A stretch of DNA of 38,503 nucleotides from Prevotella sp. CAG:1031 (GTDB taxonomy: Bacteria > Bacteroidota > Bacteroidia > Bacteroidales > Muribaculaceae): contig HF985594.1 in NCBI GenBank assembly GCA_000431215.1, positions 32,221 through 70,723 on the forward strand, in the 5' to 3' direction. Positions within the stretch are counted from its first letter, which is position 1. The number at the start of each line of letters is the position of its first letter. The notes beneath the pieces were generated by a model. It was not told the DNA's origin. It did not search any database and saw only the letters and a program-made list of their open reading frames with translations. The translations under genes were made by a program, and so were the position numbers. Below are positions 1-8,105 of this stretch, in pieces.

Positions 1-200
1 ACAGCCACACGTCGGTGGCGCTGGCCGATGCCGTAGCTGCTATAGATGCGCCTGTCGTCGAGGTTCATCTGACGAATATCTATGCCCGCGAGGCGGTCCG
101 CCGCAATTCGCTGCTCTCTTCGGCCTGCCGGGGCGTCATCGTCGGATTCGGCCCGGAGGTATATGCCTTAGGGGTGGAGGCCCTGAGAAGTGGACTCTGA
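1..200 (+). CDS. aroQ: 3-dehydroquinate dehydratase, type II (3' end only)
   Basis: This is the C-terminal 65 residues of a type II dehydroquinase, which dehydrates 3-dehydroquinate to 3-dehydroshikimate in the shikimate pathway. The frame is open from base 3 and begins inside the family segment SHTSVAL, followed by EVHLTNIYARE. That region matches the conserved EVH-(S/T)-N active-site block and the Arg-rich segment after it (REAVRR). The 5' part, with the catalytic Tyr and the N-terminal Arg loop, lies outside the window. The stop codon overlaps the GTG start of the next gene by 11 bases, so the two are probably co-transcribed and translationally coupled. Confidence 0.9.
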   Translation, partial: SHTSVALADAVAAIDAPVVEVHLTNIYAREAVRRNSLLSSACRGVIVGFGPEVYALGVEALRSGL

Positions 201-837
201 ACTCGACGGGTATATCGCGGCCCACACCTCGGCCGAACCGCGGCTGCTGCATGAACTGTATCGCGATACATGGCTACGGCGTCTTTATCCGCGTATGTGT
301 TCGGGACATGTACAGGGACGAATTCTTAAGATGCTTGTGGCTATGGCGCGCCCCCACAGAGTGCTCGAGCTCGGTACGTTCTCGGGCTATTCGGCGCTCT
401 GTCTGGCCGAGGGTCTCGCTTCTGAGGCCGACGAGGTTCACACCGTCGAGATCGACGACGAAGCCGAGCCGTTTATCCGCGGCTGGTTTGACCGCAGCCC
501 TCTGGGAAAGAGAATCAGACTTCATATAGGAGATGCCTTCGATGTCGTTCCGCAGATTTCGACTGAACCGTGGGACATGGTATATATCGATGCCAACAAG
601 CGCCATTATGTCGGCTATCTCGACATGATTCTGCCGCTGATGAGTCCGGGAGGTTATATCATAGCCGACAATACGCTCTGGAGCGGAAAGGTTGCCGACG
701 ACGAAGCGCTGCGCCATGACCCGCAGGCGCGGGGTGTGGCGGAGTTCAACGAACGTGTGGCCCGCGATCCGCGCCTTGAGACGGTCATACTGCCGTTGCG
801 CGATGGCCTGTCGCTTATCCGGGTGGTTCCGGCTTAG
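190..837 (+). CDS. SAM-dependent class I O-methyltransferase
   Basis: A 215-residue soluble methyltransferase of the caffeoyl-CoA/catechol O-methyltransferase family (Methyltransf_3). The SAM-binding motif I is VLELGTFSGYSAL at residues 58-70, and the acidic residue that would hold the ribose is in VEID near 87. The predicted divalent-metal ligands are D134 (in YIDANK), D160 and N161 (in IIADNTLW), so a metal-dependent reaction is expected. The substrate cannot be told from sequence. The start is GTG at 190, inside the end of aroQ. No ATG gives the full N-terminal helix. The stop codon overlaps the stop of the convergent DUF4421 gene by four bases. Confidence 0.9.
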   Translation: MDSELDGYIAAHTSAEPRLLHELYRDTWLRRLYPRMCSGHVQGRILKMLVAMARPHRVLELGTFSGYSALCLAEGLASEADEVHTVEIDDEAEPFIRGWFDRSPLGKRIRLHIGDAFDVVPQISTEPWDMVYIDANKRHYVGYLDMILPLMSPGGYIIADNTLWSGKVADDEALRHDPQARGVAEFNERVARDPRLETVILPLRDGLSLIRVVPA

Positions 838-1979
838 AAGCGGGCTCCTACGGTTAGTGTGGCCGACGACAGGGCGTTGAGGAAGGTGTAGTTGCTGTTG
901 AAATAGAAGTGGCCGATACCGCGCACCTGAAGCCCGGCGAAAAGCGCCCTGTGGTTATATACGAGCCCGAGCGACAGCTGACCGTTCGATACGAGCAGCG
1001 AACGGTTGCTGTCGGTATTGTCGGAGTTGTTTTCATGGGCATGTTTCAGGCCGAAGCCGAGAGCTGCCGTGACATTGAAAAGCCAGCGGCGCGGACGCAA
1101 TGCCCAGTTGTAGGCGTAACCTCCTGTCAGTGTGTAGTCGGAGTAGTTGAACCGATAGGCGGGGAGTGTGTCTGGCAGCCCTTCGAGCACTTCGGGAGGC
1201 AGATCGTTGAAGTCCATCGAAATGTCTTGCCGCGAATAGAGGAATCCGGCAATCCATGAGCCGGCGCTCTTGAGCTGATATTTCGAGAAACAATAGGCCG
1301 CGGCATGGCTGTAGCGGCGGTTGTTGAAGAAATAGAGCGCCGAAAGCTGTGTCATTTTATTGGAGATGTCTTCGAACGGCATTGATTTCTGATGGCGTTT
1401 GAACACACGGGCTCCCCCGCGCGTCGATCTCTTCTGGAAGTCGACCCAGAAGCGCGAGCACGTGAAGTTGAAATTGAAGTTCGTTCGTGTGTCGTGCTTG
1501 TCGCCGATTATCTCGTTGGCGTTGAACATATAACCGACGCTGACAGCCATAAAACAGAGATAGCCGCCGATGTCGGCGTAGATGTCTGATACGATATGGA
1601 GATTGCCGTGGCTGAACAGAAGCGAGTAATTCTCCTGCCAGTTGTAACTTTTTCCGAGAATCTTCCAGTTCTTGCCGGTAGAGACCACGTAATCGGGGTC
1701 ATAGCCGTTGAAGATACGGTCGCCCCAGTTATAGACCTTGAGCAGGAAACGCGGAAAACGCGGATATTCGACTCCGGGGGCGTTGATATGGAATCCGTTG
1801 TCCCACAGCTGTTTTATCCAGTAAGTGTTGGAATGCCGGACGCTGTCGGCAGCTACCGTCGTCACAGCGGCGCTGTCGGCGACACAGGCGAGGCTGTCGG
1901 GCGTGGTTTCGATGGCGCCCGCTTTGAGCGCTGTCGTGCCTAAAATGATTGCTGTCAGTACCTTATGGCTAAATCTCAC
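834..1979 (-). CDS. DUF4421 family protein, exported
   Basis: A 381-residue protein that I recognise as the Bacteroidota-specific DUF4421 family, of unknown function. Residues 1-22 form a signal peptide (hydrophobic VLTAIILGTTALKA, then AGA). The mature part is rich in aromatic residues in alternating strands and ends in VGARF, which suggests an outer-membrane beta-barrel. I chose the GTG at 1979. An open frame reaches a TTG at 2003, but that codon lies within a likely promoter -7 element (2000-2008) and would add residues before the signal peptide. The gene is convergent with the O-methyltransferase and diverges from the sigma factor gene. Confidence 0.8.
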   Translation of the reverse strand: MRFSHKVLTAIILGTTALKAGAIETTPDSLACVADSAAVTTVAADSVRHSNTYWIKQLWDNGFHINAPGVEYPRFPRFLLKVYNWGDRIFNGYDPDYVVSTGKNWKILGKSYNWQENYSLLFSHGNLHIVSDIYADIGGYLCFMAVSVGYMFNANEIIGDKHDTRTNFNFNFTCSRFWVDFQKRSTRGGARVFKRHQKSMPFEDISNKMTQLSALYFFNNRRYSHAAAYCFSKYQLKSAGSWIAGFLYSRQDISMDFNDLPPEVLEGLPDTLPAYRFNYSDYTLTGGYAYNWALRPRRWLFNVTAALGFGLKHAHENNSDNTDSNRSLLVSNGQLSLGLVYNHRALFAGLQVRGIGHFYFNSNYTFLNALSSATLTVGARF

Positions 1980-1999
1980 TAATGCCTTATTTTGAGAGC

Positions 2000-2008
2000 G
2001 CAAAGTTA
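2000..2008 (-). promoter_or_regulatory. Probable promoter -7 element of the DUF4421 gene
   Basis: On the minus strand these bases read TAACTTTGC, matching the Bacteroidota -7 consensus TAnnTTTG. Transcription should begin a few bases downstream, giving a leader of about 15-20 bases before the GTG start at 1979. No convincing -33 TTTG was found at the usual spacing. Confidence 0.6.
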
Positions 2009-2135
2009 GTGAAATTCTGCTGAAATACCGAGCCGAGTGACAAAATGGAACAATAGAAAAGAACTATAGGCAATATGCCGTTCTCAATTTTATGGGGACA
2101 TACTTATTCTCATTTAGTTGAACTGATATGACAGT

Positions 2136-2167
2136 GCGCGACAAGCGCCTCACGGCGCTTGTCGCGC
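2136..2167. repeat. Perfect 14-bp inverted repeat with 4-base loop
   Basis: GCGCGACAAGCGCC at 2136-2149 is exactly complementary to 2154-2167, around the loop TCAC. There is no T-run on either side, and the element sits between two divergent promoters. It is therefore not an obvious terminator for any gene here. It may be an operator, a dispersed intergenic repeat, or part of a small RNA. Confidence 0.75.
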
Positions 2168-2269
2168 GAAAACCGATACAGTCTTTGGCGAATGTCTCAA
2201 GTATTATCAGACTTTGTTTCGGCCATCGGCTTTTTTGCGGCAGATAGCTGAAAAACGGTGCGGAATGAG

Positions 2270-2278
2270 TAATTTTGC
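2270..2278 (+). promoter_or_regulatory. Probable promoter -7 element of the sigma factor operon
   Basis: TAATTTTGC matches the Bacteroidota -7 consensus TAnnTTTG and lies 28 bases before the chosen ATG. No good -33 TTTG sits 19-21 bases upstream, so the promoter may be weak or need an activator or another sigma factor. Confidence 0.55.
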
Positions 2279-2306
2279 GGTCTAATTCCGATCTTAGTTA
2301 TTGAAT

Positions 2307-2819
2307 ATGAACGCAAAGGAGTTCGAGCGGCAGTTCAATGCGCTTTATCTGCCGGTGTGTATGTATGTGCTGCGTATGACTGAAGACCTTCAGGAGTCAG
2401 AGGACATCGTGGCCGACACTTTCGCCAAGGCATGGGAATATTTTTCCGACCGCGACGCGCCCGATAATTTCAAGGCTTATGTCTATCGGATGGCGCGCAA
2501 TCTGACCGTCGACCGTATGCGTGTTGTCAGGCCGACGGCCGCACTGAGCGAGGTAGCCGATATTCCGGCTGAGGAAATCGACACCTCAGAGCGCGATGCG
2601 GCAGTCTGGAAGGCTGTGGCGTCGCTGCCCGAACGTTGCCGCGAGGTGTTACTGCTTAGCAAACGCGACAATCTCAGCCATAAGGAGATAGCCGCCGAAC
2701 TTTCCATATCCGAGAAGACGGTCGAGAATCAGCTTGCCAAAGCACTGAAGGTTCTCCGCAACTCGCTGAGCAACAGTGCATCGCTCTACGACTTCACTTT
2801 CATCCTCACTTTTTTATAA
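2307..2819 (+). CDS. ECF-type RNA polymerase sigma-70 factor
   Basis: A 170-residue sigma factor of the extracytoplasmic-function group, FecI-like, of the type expanded in Bacteroidales. Region 2 covers about residues 8-72 (QESEDIVADTFAKAWEYF, then RMARNLTVDRMR). Region 4 covers about 100-155, with LPERCREV and the helix-turn-helix around HKEIAAELSISEKTVENQ. Region 3 is absent, as usual in ECF factors. I chose the ATG at 2307; a TTG two codons upstream is also in frame. The anti-sigma protein, receptor and lipoprotein genes follow on the same strand, so it probably controls its own operon in response to receptor occupancy. The target genes are inferred. Confidence 0.9.
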   Translation: MNAKEFERQFNALYLPVCMYVLRMTEDLQESEDIVADTFAKAWEYFSDRDAPDNFKAYVYRMARNLTVDRMRVVRPTAALSEVADIPAEEIDTSERDAAVWKAVASLPERCREVLLLSKRDNLSHKEIAAELSISEKTVENQLAKALKVLRNSLSNSASLYDFTFILTFL

Positions 2820-2886
2820 AATTTTTCTCAATCCGGATAGGGGATTTCTCATATTCTTCCGTCATAGAGTCAAAAGACATCATATT

Positions 2887-3351
2887 ATGAACAAAAATGA
2901 CAGAATTGAGGAATCTATCCGTTTCGTGGCGCGCCATTTCAGTTCGGAAGCTTTTTCCCGGACAAAAGCGTGGCGGCGTCTGGGAATATCCGCCGTGTCG
3001 GTAAGCCGGTTTCAGCTTCGCCGCAGTCTGAAGTATGCCGCAGTCGGTATCGGTGTCGTTGCCCTGACAGCGTCGGCAATTCTTCTGATCAATCGCGATG
3101 CTTCGGCCCCCGCCACCGATGGCGCTCCCGTCGAAACCGCCGTTTCGGCCGCGCCGGTAAGTTCGACGCTGAGGTTCAACGACGCCCCGCTCACTGAGGT
3201 AGTCAAGTCTATCGAACAGACCTACGGAGTCAGGGTCACGAACATTCCGGCCGAAGAGTATCGCCTCACAGGCGTCTACGAGGGAACTGCCGACGATATC
3301 CTCGCCACTATCAACGATCTTCTCGGAACTAATCTGGAAATTGAGAAATGA
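2887..3351 (+). CDS. Short FecR-like anti-sigma protein with DUF4974 (STN-like) domain
   Basis: A 154-residue membrane protein placed where FecR-type anti-sigma factors normally sit. Residues 1-49 are cytoplasmic and basic and contain an FSRTKAWRRLG segment like the sigma-binding part of FecR. Residues 50-68 form one transmembrane helix (AAVGIGVVALTASAILLI). After a Pro/Ala/Ser linker, residues 94-154 form a DUF4974 domain (LRFNDAPLTEVVKSIEQTYG...). The central FecR domain of typical ~300-residue family members is missing. An upstream in-frame start at 2776 would overlap the sigma gene and spoil the topology. The stop overlaps the receptor start as ATGA at 3348-3351. Confidence 0.75.
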   Translation: MNKNDRIEESIRFVARHFSSEAFSRTKAWRRLGISAVSVSRFQLRRSLKYAAVGIGVVALTASAILLINRDASAPATDGAPVETAVSAAPVSSTLRFNDAPLTEVVKSIEQTYGVRVTNIPAEEYRLTGVYEGTADDILATINDLLGTNLEIEK

Positions 3352-6005
3352 AACTGAAACATATCTTTCTTTGCCTGCTGCTCTCGCTCTCGGTAGCGGT
3401 GTCAGCCCAACGGGTCACGATAACGGCAAATGGCCGCAGCGCCGAGTCGGTCTTCAAGGAGCTTATGCGCCAGACCGGCAAAAACTTCATATACCAGTCG
3501 GGCACCCTCTCGGGACTCCGCGTAAATGTCAACGCAAAAAACCGGCCTCTCGGCGAAGTTCTCGACGAGATATTCTCAGGCACCGGTATAACTTATAAAA
3601 TCAGCGGCAACAACGTGACGCTGAAGCGCGGCCCGAAACCGGTGGCACCGGCAAAAGCTCCGGCGCCGCGCCGATTCACAGTCAGCGGATTTATTTACGA
3701 CGCCGCAAACCGCGAGGCTGTTGTCGGAGCCTCGGTGTTCGACCTCGAATCGGGGGCTTCGGCAGTCACAAATGCTTCGGGCTTCTTTTCCATGACTGTG
3801 CCTGAAGGGCCGGCTTCGCTGCGTGTGACCTATTTCGGCACCGAGCCGTGGGAATCGGGCCGTCTCGATGTCTCGCGGAATATGAGCCTGAAAGTAGAGC
3901 TGTCGCCTGTCAGGCAATTGCATGAGGTTGTTGTCAACGGATCGGTCAACAATGCCAAGGCGATGAACAGCGCCGAGATAGGCAGCATCAATCTGTCGAA
4001 CGAGAAGATTCGCGAGACCCCGGTGATTTTCGGCGAAAGCGATGTGATCAAGACTTTGCAGCTCGAGCCGGGTGTGACCTCCGGAATCGAGGGGATGGCG
4101 AATATGTATGTCCATGGCGGCGATACCGACGAAAATATGTATATGCTCGACAATATTCCGCTCTATCAGGTCAACCACCTCGGCGGTCTGTTCTCGGCTT
4201 TCAACACCGGCGCCATCCGCAATGCCGACTTCTATAAAAGCAGTTTCCCGGCCAAATATGACGGACGCCTGTCGTCGTATCTCGATGTGCATACCAAAGA
4301 CGGCAACCCCGAGCGCCATCAGGGCTCGGTCACTCTCGGACTGACTTCGGGCGCCGTCAATATCGACGGCCCGATATGGAAAGACCATACGACATATTCC
4401 GTCGCCGTGCGCCGCTCGTGGTTCGATGTCATCACTTATCCGGCAAGTCTGATCATGAGCTCTGTCAACAAAGACCGCGATGTCCGCTTCCGCTACGACT
4501 TCACCGACGTCAACGCGAAGATAACCCACAGGTTCAGCGACCGCAGCCGCGCGTTCGTCAGCGTCTACTACGGCCAGGACTATCTCAAATATGTCAATAA
4601 GGAAATCTACAGAAGCACCGACGAATCCGACAAGACGACCGCGCGGATGTGGTGGGGCAATATCGTAGCTTCGGCGGGGTGGAACTATACATTCAGCCCG
4701 TCGCTTTTCGGAGAGCTTACGGCCGCATTCTCGCGTTACTTCAGCTCGCTCAACCGCAGCGAGCGCACGGAGACGACCGACTCTGACGGCGCTACAGATT
4801 TTACCGAAGACAAGCTCGGCCACCGCAACAAGATCGACGACATCATTGTCCGCGCCGACTTCGACTGGCATCCTGTCAACGCTCTGGCCGTCAATTTCGG
4901 CACCGGCTATACCTATCATTCGTTCCTCCCCTCGAAAGGGGAGCGGACTCTGATTACGCCCGGCGACAAGACGACCGTCATAGCCAACGATCAGACTCTC
5001 CACGCCCACGAGGCAAGCCTCTATGCCGGCGCCGACTACACTCCGGCCGATTTCATCCGTATCAATGCCGGAGCTCACGCCGCTCTCTTCAGCATCGGCG
5101 GCCGAACCCACGCAAACCTGTCGCCGCGCCTCTCCTTCAGGATTACCCCGGTGCGCGACTGGGCGATAAAAGCGGGCTACAGCCGGACGACGCAGTTCGT
5201 CCATCAGATTTCAGAAAGCGCCATCTCGCTGCCGACCGACCAGTGGATTCCGATAACCGGCGGCAATAAGCCTCAGACGGCTGACAAGATCGCCGCCGGA
5301 ATCTACTATACCACGCCCGGCAAGCAGTATACCGTATCGGTCGAAGGCTATTGGAAATGGATGGACAATCTTCTGGATTATTCCGACGAATATTATCTCG
5401 TGGCTCCCGATGCGCCGTGGGATCAGAAAATGACCTCGGGAAAAGGACGCTCGCGCGGCATTGATTTCAAGGTGACCCGCGAATACGGGCGGTTCACCGG
5501 CTCGGTCAGCTATTCTTTGCTCTGGGCCGACAGGCGGTACGACGGAAAGAATGGCGGACAATGGTTTCCCGCGCGGTTCGACAACCGTCATAAAATCAAT
5601 GTCTTTCTCAATTTCAAATTCAATGAGAAATGGAGCCTCGGAGCAACATGGACGGGCATGACCGGAAACCGCATCTCGATTCCTCTGCAATGCTGGGACG
5701 ATCCTCAGCTCGGCCCGTGGCATTTCGACATGGATTATTACGACGGAATCAACAACTACCGGCTGCCGTTCTATCATCGGCTCGACATTTCGGCAACGCG
5801 CCACACAAAACACGGATTCTGGACTTTCAGCGTCTATAATGCCTATTGCAACATGAACGTCATTGCCGTGCGCCGCGACTACAGCGACAGCTACGAGACA
5901 GTAACCGGGCCTGACGGTTCGGTCAGCTATACTTCGCGGCCCGTGTTCCAGTATGTCCGCCTTCTTCCTTTCATCCCTTCGGTTTCATATACCTGGGAAT
6001 TCTAA
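3348..6005 (+). CDS. TonB-dependent outer-membrane receptor with STN signalling domain
   Basis: An 885-residue outer-membrane receptor. Residues 1-20 are a signal peptide ending in VSA. Residues 21-88 form a secretin/TonB short N-terminal (STN) domain, which in FecA-type transducers contacts the anti-sigma protein in the periplasm. About 104-190 is a carboxypeptidase-regulatory-like beta domain (TVSGFIYDAANREAVVGASV), common in Bacteroidota receptors. About 210-330 is the plug (VHGGDTDENMYMLDNIPLYQ), and the rest is the beta-barrel, ending in YTWEF with a terminal Phe. It should import a ligand using TonB-ExbB-ExbD energy. The partner is DUF4249, not SusD, so a glycan substrate is not implied. 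The substrate is unknown. Confidence 0.92.
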   Translation: MKLKHIFLCLLLSLSVAVSAQRVTITANGRSAESVFKELMRQTGKNFIYQSGTLSGLRVNVNAKNRPLGEVLDEIFSGTGITYKISGNNVTLKRGPKPVAPAKAPAPRRFTVSGFIYDAANREAVVGASVFDLESGASAVTNASGFFSMTVPEGPASLRVTYFGTEPWESGRLDVSRNMSLKVELSPVRQLHEVVVNGSVNNAKAMNSAEIGSINLSNEKIRETPVIFGESDVIKTLQLEPGVTSGIEGMANMYVHGGDTDENMYMLDNIPLYQVNHLGGLFSAFNTGAIRNADFYKSSFPAKYDGRLSSYLDVHTKDGNPERHQGSVTLGLTSGAVNIDGPIWKDHTTYSVAVRRSWFDVITYPASLIMSSVNKDRDVRFRYDFTDVNAKITHRFSDRSRAFVSVYYGQDYLKYVNKEIYRSTDESDKTTARMWWGNIVASAGWNYTFSPSLFGELTAAFSRYFSSLNRSERTETTDSDGATDFTEDKLGHRNKIDDIIVRADFDWHPVNALAVNFGTGYTYHSFLPSKGERTLITPGDKTTVIANDQTLHAHEASLYAGADYTPADFIRINAGAHAALFSIGGRTHANLSPRLSFRITPVRDWAIKAGYSRTTQFVHQISESAISLPTDQWIPITGGNKPQTADKIAAGIYYTTPGKQYTVSVEGYWKWMDNLLDYSDEYYLVAPDAPWDQKMTSGKGRSRGIDFKVTREYGRFTGSVSYSLLWADRRYDGKNGGQWFPARFDNRHKINVFLNFKFNEKWSLGATWTGMTGNRISIPLQCWDDPQLGPWHFDMDYYDGINNYRLPFYHRLDISATRHTKHGFWTFSVYNAYCNMNVIAVRRDYSDSYETVTGPDGSVSYTSRPVFQYVRLLPFIPSVSYTWEF

Positions 6006-6022
6006 CCTCAACTGAAACAAAA

Positions 6023-7045
6023 ATGAACAAAATATCGATAATTACAGTAATCGCAGTGGTAGCTTCCATGCTGACCGGCTGTTATCAGGACTTCGAGCCT
6101 GATCTCAAGTCAACTCCCGTTGTCTGCATCAACTCCAATATAATCGCCGGACAGCCGGTGACGGCAGACGTTACGCGAACCTGGCGCTATTCCGAGGGCG
6201 CTCCCGGCGAAGATATCGACATTCAGATAAAGAACGCCGAGGTCAGCATTGTCGTGAACGGGTCTGAAACATATATCCTCGCCTACGGGAAGAGTCCGTC
6301 GGACAACAGCGACGATTATCTCTATGTCTCAGACTATGTCGCCCGGGAGGGGGACGAGATAGCTGTCAGGGCGGTCAGCACCGAATACGGCGAGGCAAGC
6401 GGCTCGGTTACGGTTCCGCGCGCAATAAAGATCGACAATGTCGCCCCGACGGTCAGCAATCTGCGGAAGGAGCGCAGCGGCAATCGTCTGGAGGCCTGGT
6501 TTGATCTCTCGTTTGCGGTGACATTCACCGATCCGGCCGACGCCGTCAACTATTATATGTTTGACTGCACGACATCTATGCCCGACAGATATGTCGACGA
6601 TGAGAATATTTATCATTCGTCGAACGAGGTGACGATTTCGATGCATCCCGATTTTTCGAGAGAACCGCTTTTTTCGGAGCATGTCGGCGTTCTCGAGGCC
6701 ATTGTCAGCGACACCGACGGCTATACCGTCTTCTCCGACCGCCAGATCTCAGGCAAGAGTTATACAATCCATTTCTCGATACCGGGCTGTCATTATGTCT
6801 GTGACGATATAACCCGGCCGAGAGTGTCGGACTATGTCATGAAACTGTCGCACATCTCGGCCGGTTACTATAATTATATGATGTCGCTGTGGGCGACTAC
6901 CGAAGGCATCAACGGAATCTTAGGCAATGTAGGGCTCGGGAATCCGGTCTGGGAGCATAGCAATGTTTCGACGGGAGCGGGAATTATATCGGGTTTCGCT
7001 GTCGGTGAATATCACGTGCCATTCCGTTCTCTGGTCGGAGACTGA
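6023..7045 (+). CDS. DUF4249 family lipoprotein
   Basis: A 340-residue lipoprotein with the lipobox LTGC (lipidated C20) after a short hydrophobic signal. The residues after the cysteine (YQDFE) are acidic, in keeping with the surface-export signals of Bacteroidota lipoproteins. The mature N-terminal part, about residues 30-135, is beta-rich (TPVVCINSNIIAGQPV, then SGSVTVPRAI). I recognise it as the DUF4249 family, usually encoded beside TonB-dependent receptors. It may act as the surface partner of the receptor 17 bases upstream, by analogy with SusD; that role is inferred. The stop is only five bases from the stop of the convergent hydrolase gene. Confidence 0.85.
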   Translation: MNKISIITVIAVVASMLTGCYQDFEPDLKSTPVVCINSNIIAGQPVTADVTRTWRYSEGAPGEDIDIQIKNAEVSIVVNGSETYILAYGKSPSDNSDDYLYVSDYVAREGDEIAVRAVSTEYGEASGSVTVPRAIKIDNVAPTVSNLRKERSGNRLEAWFDLSFAVTFTDPADAVNYYMFDCTTSMPDRYVDDENIYHSSNEVTISMHPDFSREPLFSEHVGVLEAIVSDTDGYTVFSDRQISGKSYTIHFSIPGCHYVCDDITRPRVSDYVMKLSHISAGYYNYMMSLWATTEGINGILGNVGLGNPVWEHSNVSTGAGIISGFAVGEYHVPFRSLVGD

Positions 7046-7050
7046 GAATG

Positions 7051-8097
7051 TCAATAGGCCGGAGTGAAGGGCGGGGTGGGGCGGAGCAGCCCGTTGGCGC
7101 AGCCGGCGAAGTCGACGGTTGCGGCTGTGTCGAGGCGACGTGTGCCGGAGTCCTGACTCAGATCGAGGGTTGTCAGGTCGATATAGAACATACCGAGATT
7201 GCCTACGAGGTCGAAATAATAGCGCCGGCGGTTAAGGTCGGCTACACTGCGCCACTGCGTCGACGACAGGTTCGGTTCGCCTTCGACAGCATAGTCTTTT
7301 GGCACCGACACGTTCATTATTATAGAACGCACGATGTCGACAGCCTTGTCGGACGACGCGGTGCGGCGCACATTTTTGTTGAAAAACGAGGCGCGCACAA
7401 ATCTGTCGGGACTCTTTACGGTGCCCGGAAGAGAATGGGTGCCGCCGATCCCTTCCCAATAGGCGTTGATCGCCTCCATCGACGGGTAGACGGGGTCATT
7501 GGTGAGCACATCGAGATCGGTTCCTTCGTAGATATTCAGTCTGCCGTCGACAAATTCGAGAATGGCCGTCTTTCCCGACGGGTCGGTGATGGCGAAATGG
7601 AGGGCCGGCACGGTTCCGTTGTCGAAATCAGAAGCTGAAATGGTGAATCCGCTGTCGCGTATCATAGCCACTGCCTCGTCGGTAGTGGCATTCTGGTCGA
7701 GAATCCAGGCGATGAACACCGACAGCGACATCGGGCGTTTTCCCTCGGCTGTCGCGGGGGTGGCGTAGACGGCGCCCTTGCAGAACAGCGATGCGGCGGT
7801 CAGCCCTTTCTCGTTGATTCCTTCGGTAATGCCGTTGTCATAGCCTACGGCGTAGACAGATCCGTATTTGGCCTTCCATTCGAAAGCTCCCGGAAGGGTG
7901 TGGCTTTTCTTGACATTTCCTCGCGGATAAACCCAGAGGTTAGTCGGAATAGGCGTGCGCCAGTCGAGCGACCGTCCTACGGTTATTATGCTGTCGGCTC
8001 CGTGGTAGACAACGCGTGAGCAGGCCCCGACCGGAGTCGGTTTCGAGGCAAGAGCGCCCGTGACGAGGGCTGCGGCGATGATATTTCTTGTAGTCAT
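7051..8097 (-). CDS. Secreted choloylglycine hydrolase family protein (linear amide C-N hydrolase)
   Basis: A 348-residue Ntn-hydrolase of the bile salt hydrolase/penicillin V acylase family. Residues 1-25 form a signal peptide ending in VGA, so removal would expose the nucleophile C26 as the new N-terminus. Other family active-site residues are present at matching spacing: R42 and D45 (GRSLDWR), N95 (EGINEKGL), N200 (LTNDPVYP) and R235 (RFVRASF). It should cleave a C-N amide bond in the periplasm or outside the cell. Whether it acts on conjugated bile acids, N-acyl amino acids or beta-lactams cannot be settled here. The open frame runs far upstream, but the ATG at 8097 gives the clean signal peptide. 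Confidence 0.88.
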   Translation of the reverse strand: MTTRNIIAAALVTGALASKPTPVGACSRVVYHGADSIITVGRSLDWRTPIPTNLWVYPRGNVKKSHTLPGAFEWKAKYGSVYAVGYDNGITEGINEKGLTAASLFCKGAVYATPATAEGKRPMSLSVFIAWILDQNATTDEAVAMIRDSGFTISASDFDNGTVPALHFAITDPSGKTAILEFVDGRLNIYEGTDLDVLTNDPVYPSMEAINAYWEGIGGTHSLPGTVKSPDRFVRASFFNKNVRRTASSDKAVDIVRSIIMNVSVPKDYAVEGEPNLSSTQWRSVADLNRRRYYFDLVGNLGMFYIDLTTLDLSQDSGTRRLDTAATVDFAGCANGLLRPTPPFTPAY

Positions 8098-8105
8098 AGC
8101 GTTTG

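Larger units (their letters stand above)
2004..2306. other. Divergent control region between the DUF4421 gene and the sigma factor gene
   Basis: About 300 bases without a gene. It carries a -7 element at each end, facing outward, and a perfect 14-bp inverted repeat in the middle. The rest is AT-richer than the neighbouring genes and shows no other recognisable element. Confidence 0.7.

Noticed and set aside
2776..2886. A start for the anti-sigma protein inside the sigma gene
   Set aside because: The added 37 residues are not family-like and contain a second hydrophobic stretch that would disturb the one-helix topology. The ATG at 2887 fits better.
3576..5204. A 542-codon open frame antisense to the TonB receptor gene
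   Set aside because: It is a shadow of the GC-rich codon pattern of the receptor gene. Its translation resembles no protein family, while the sense frame is a clear receptor.
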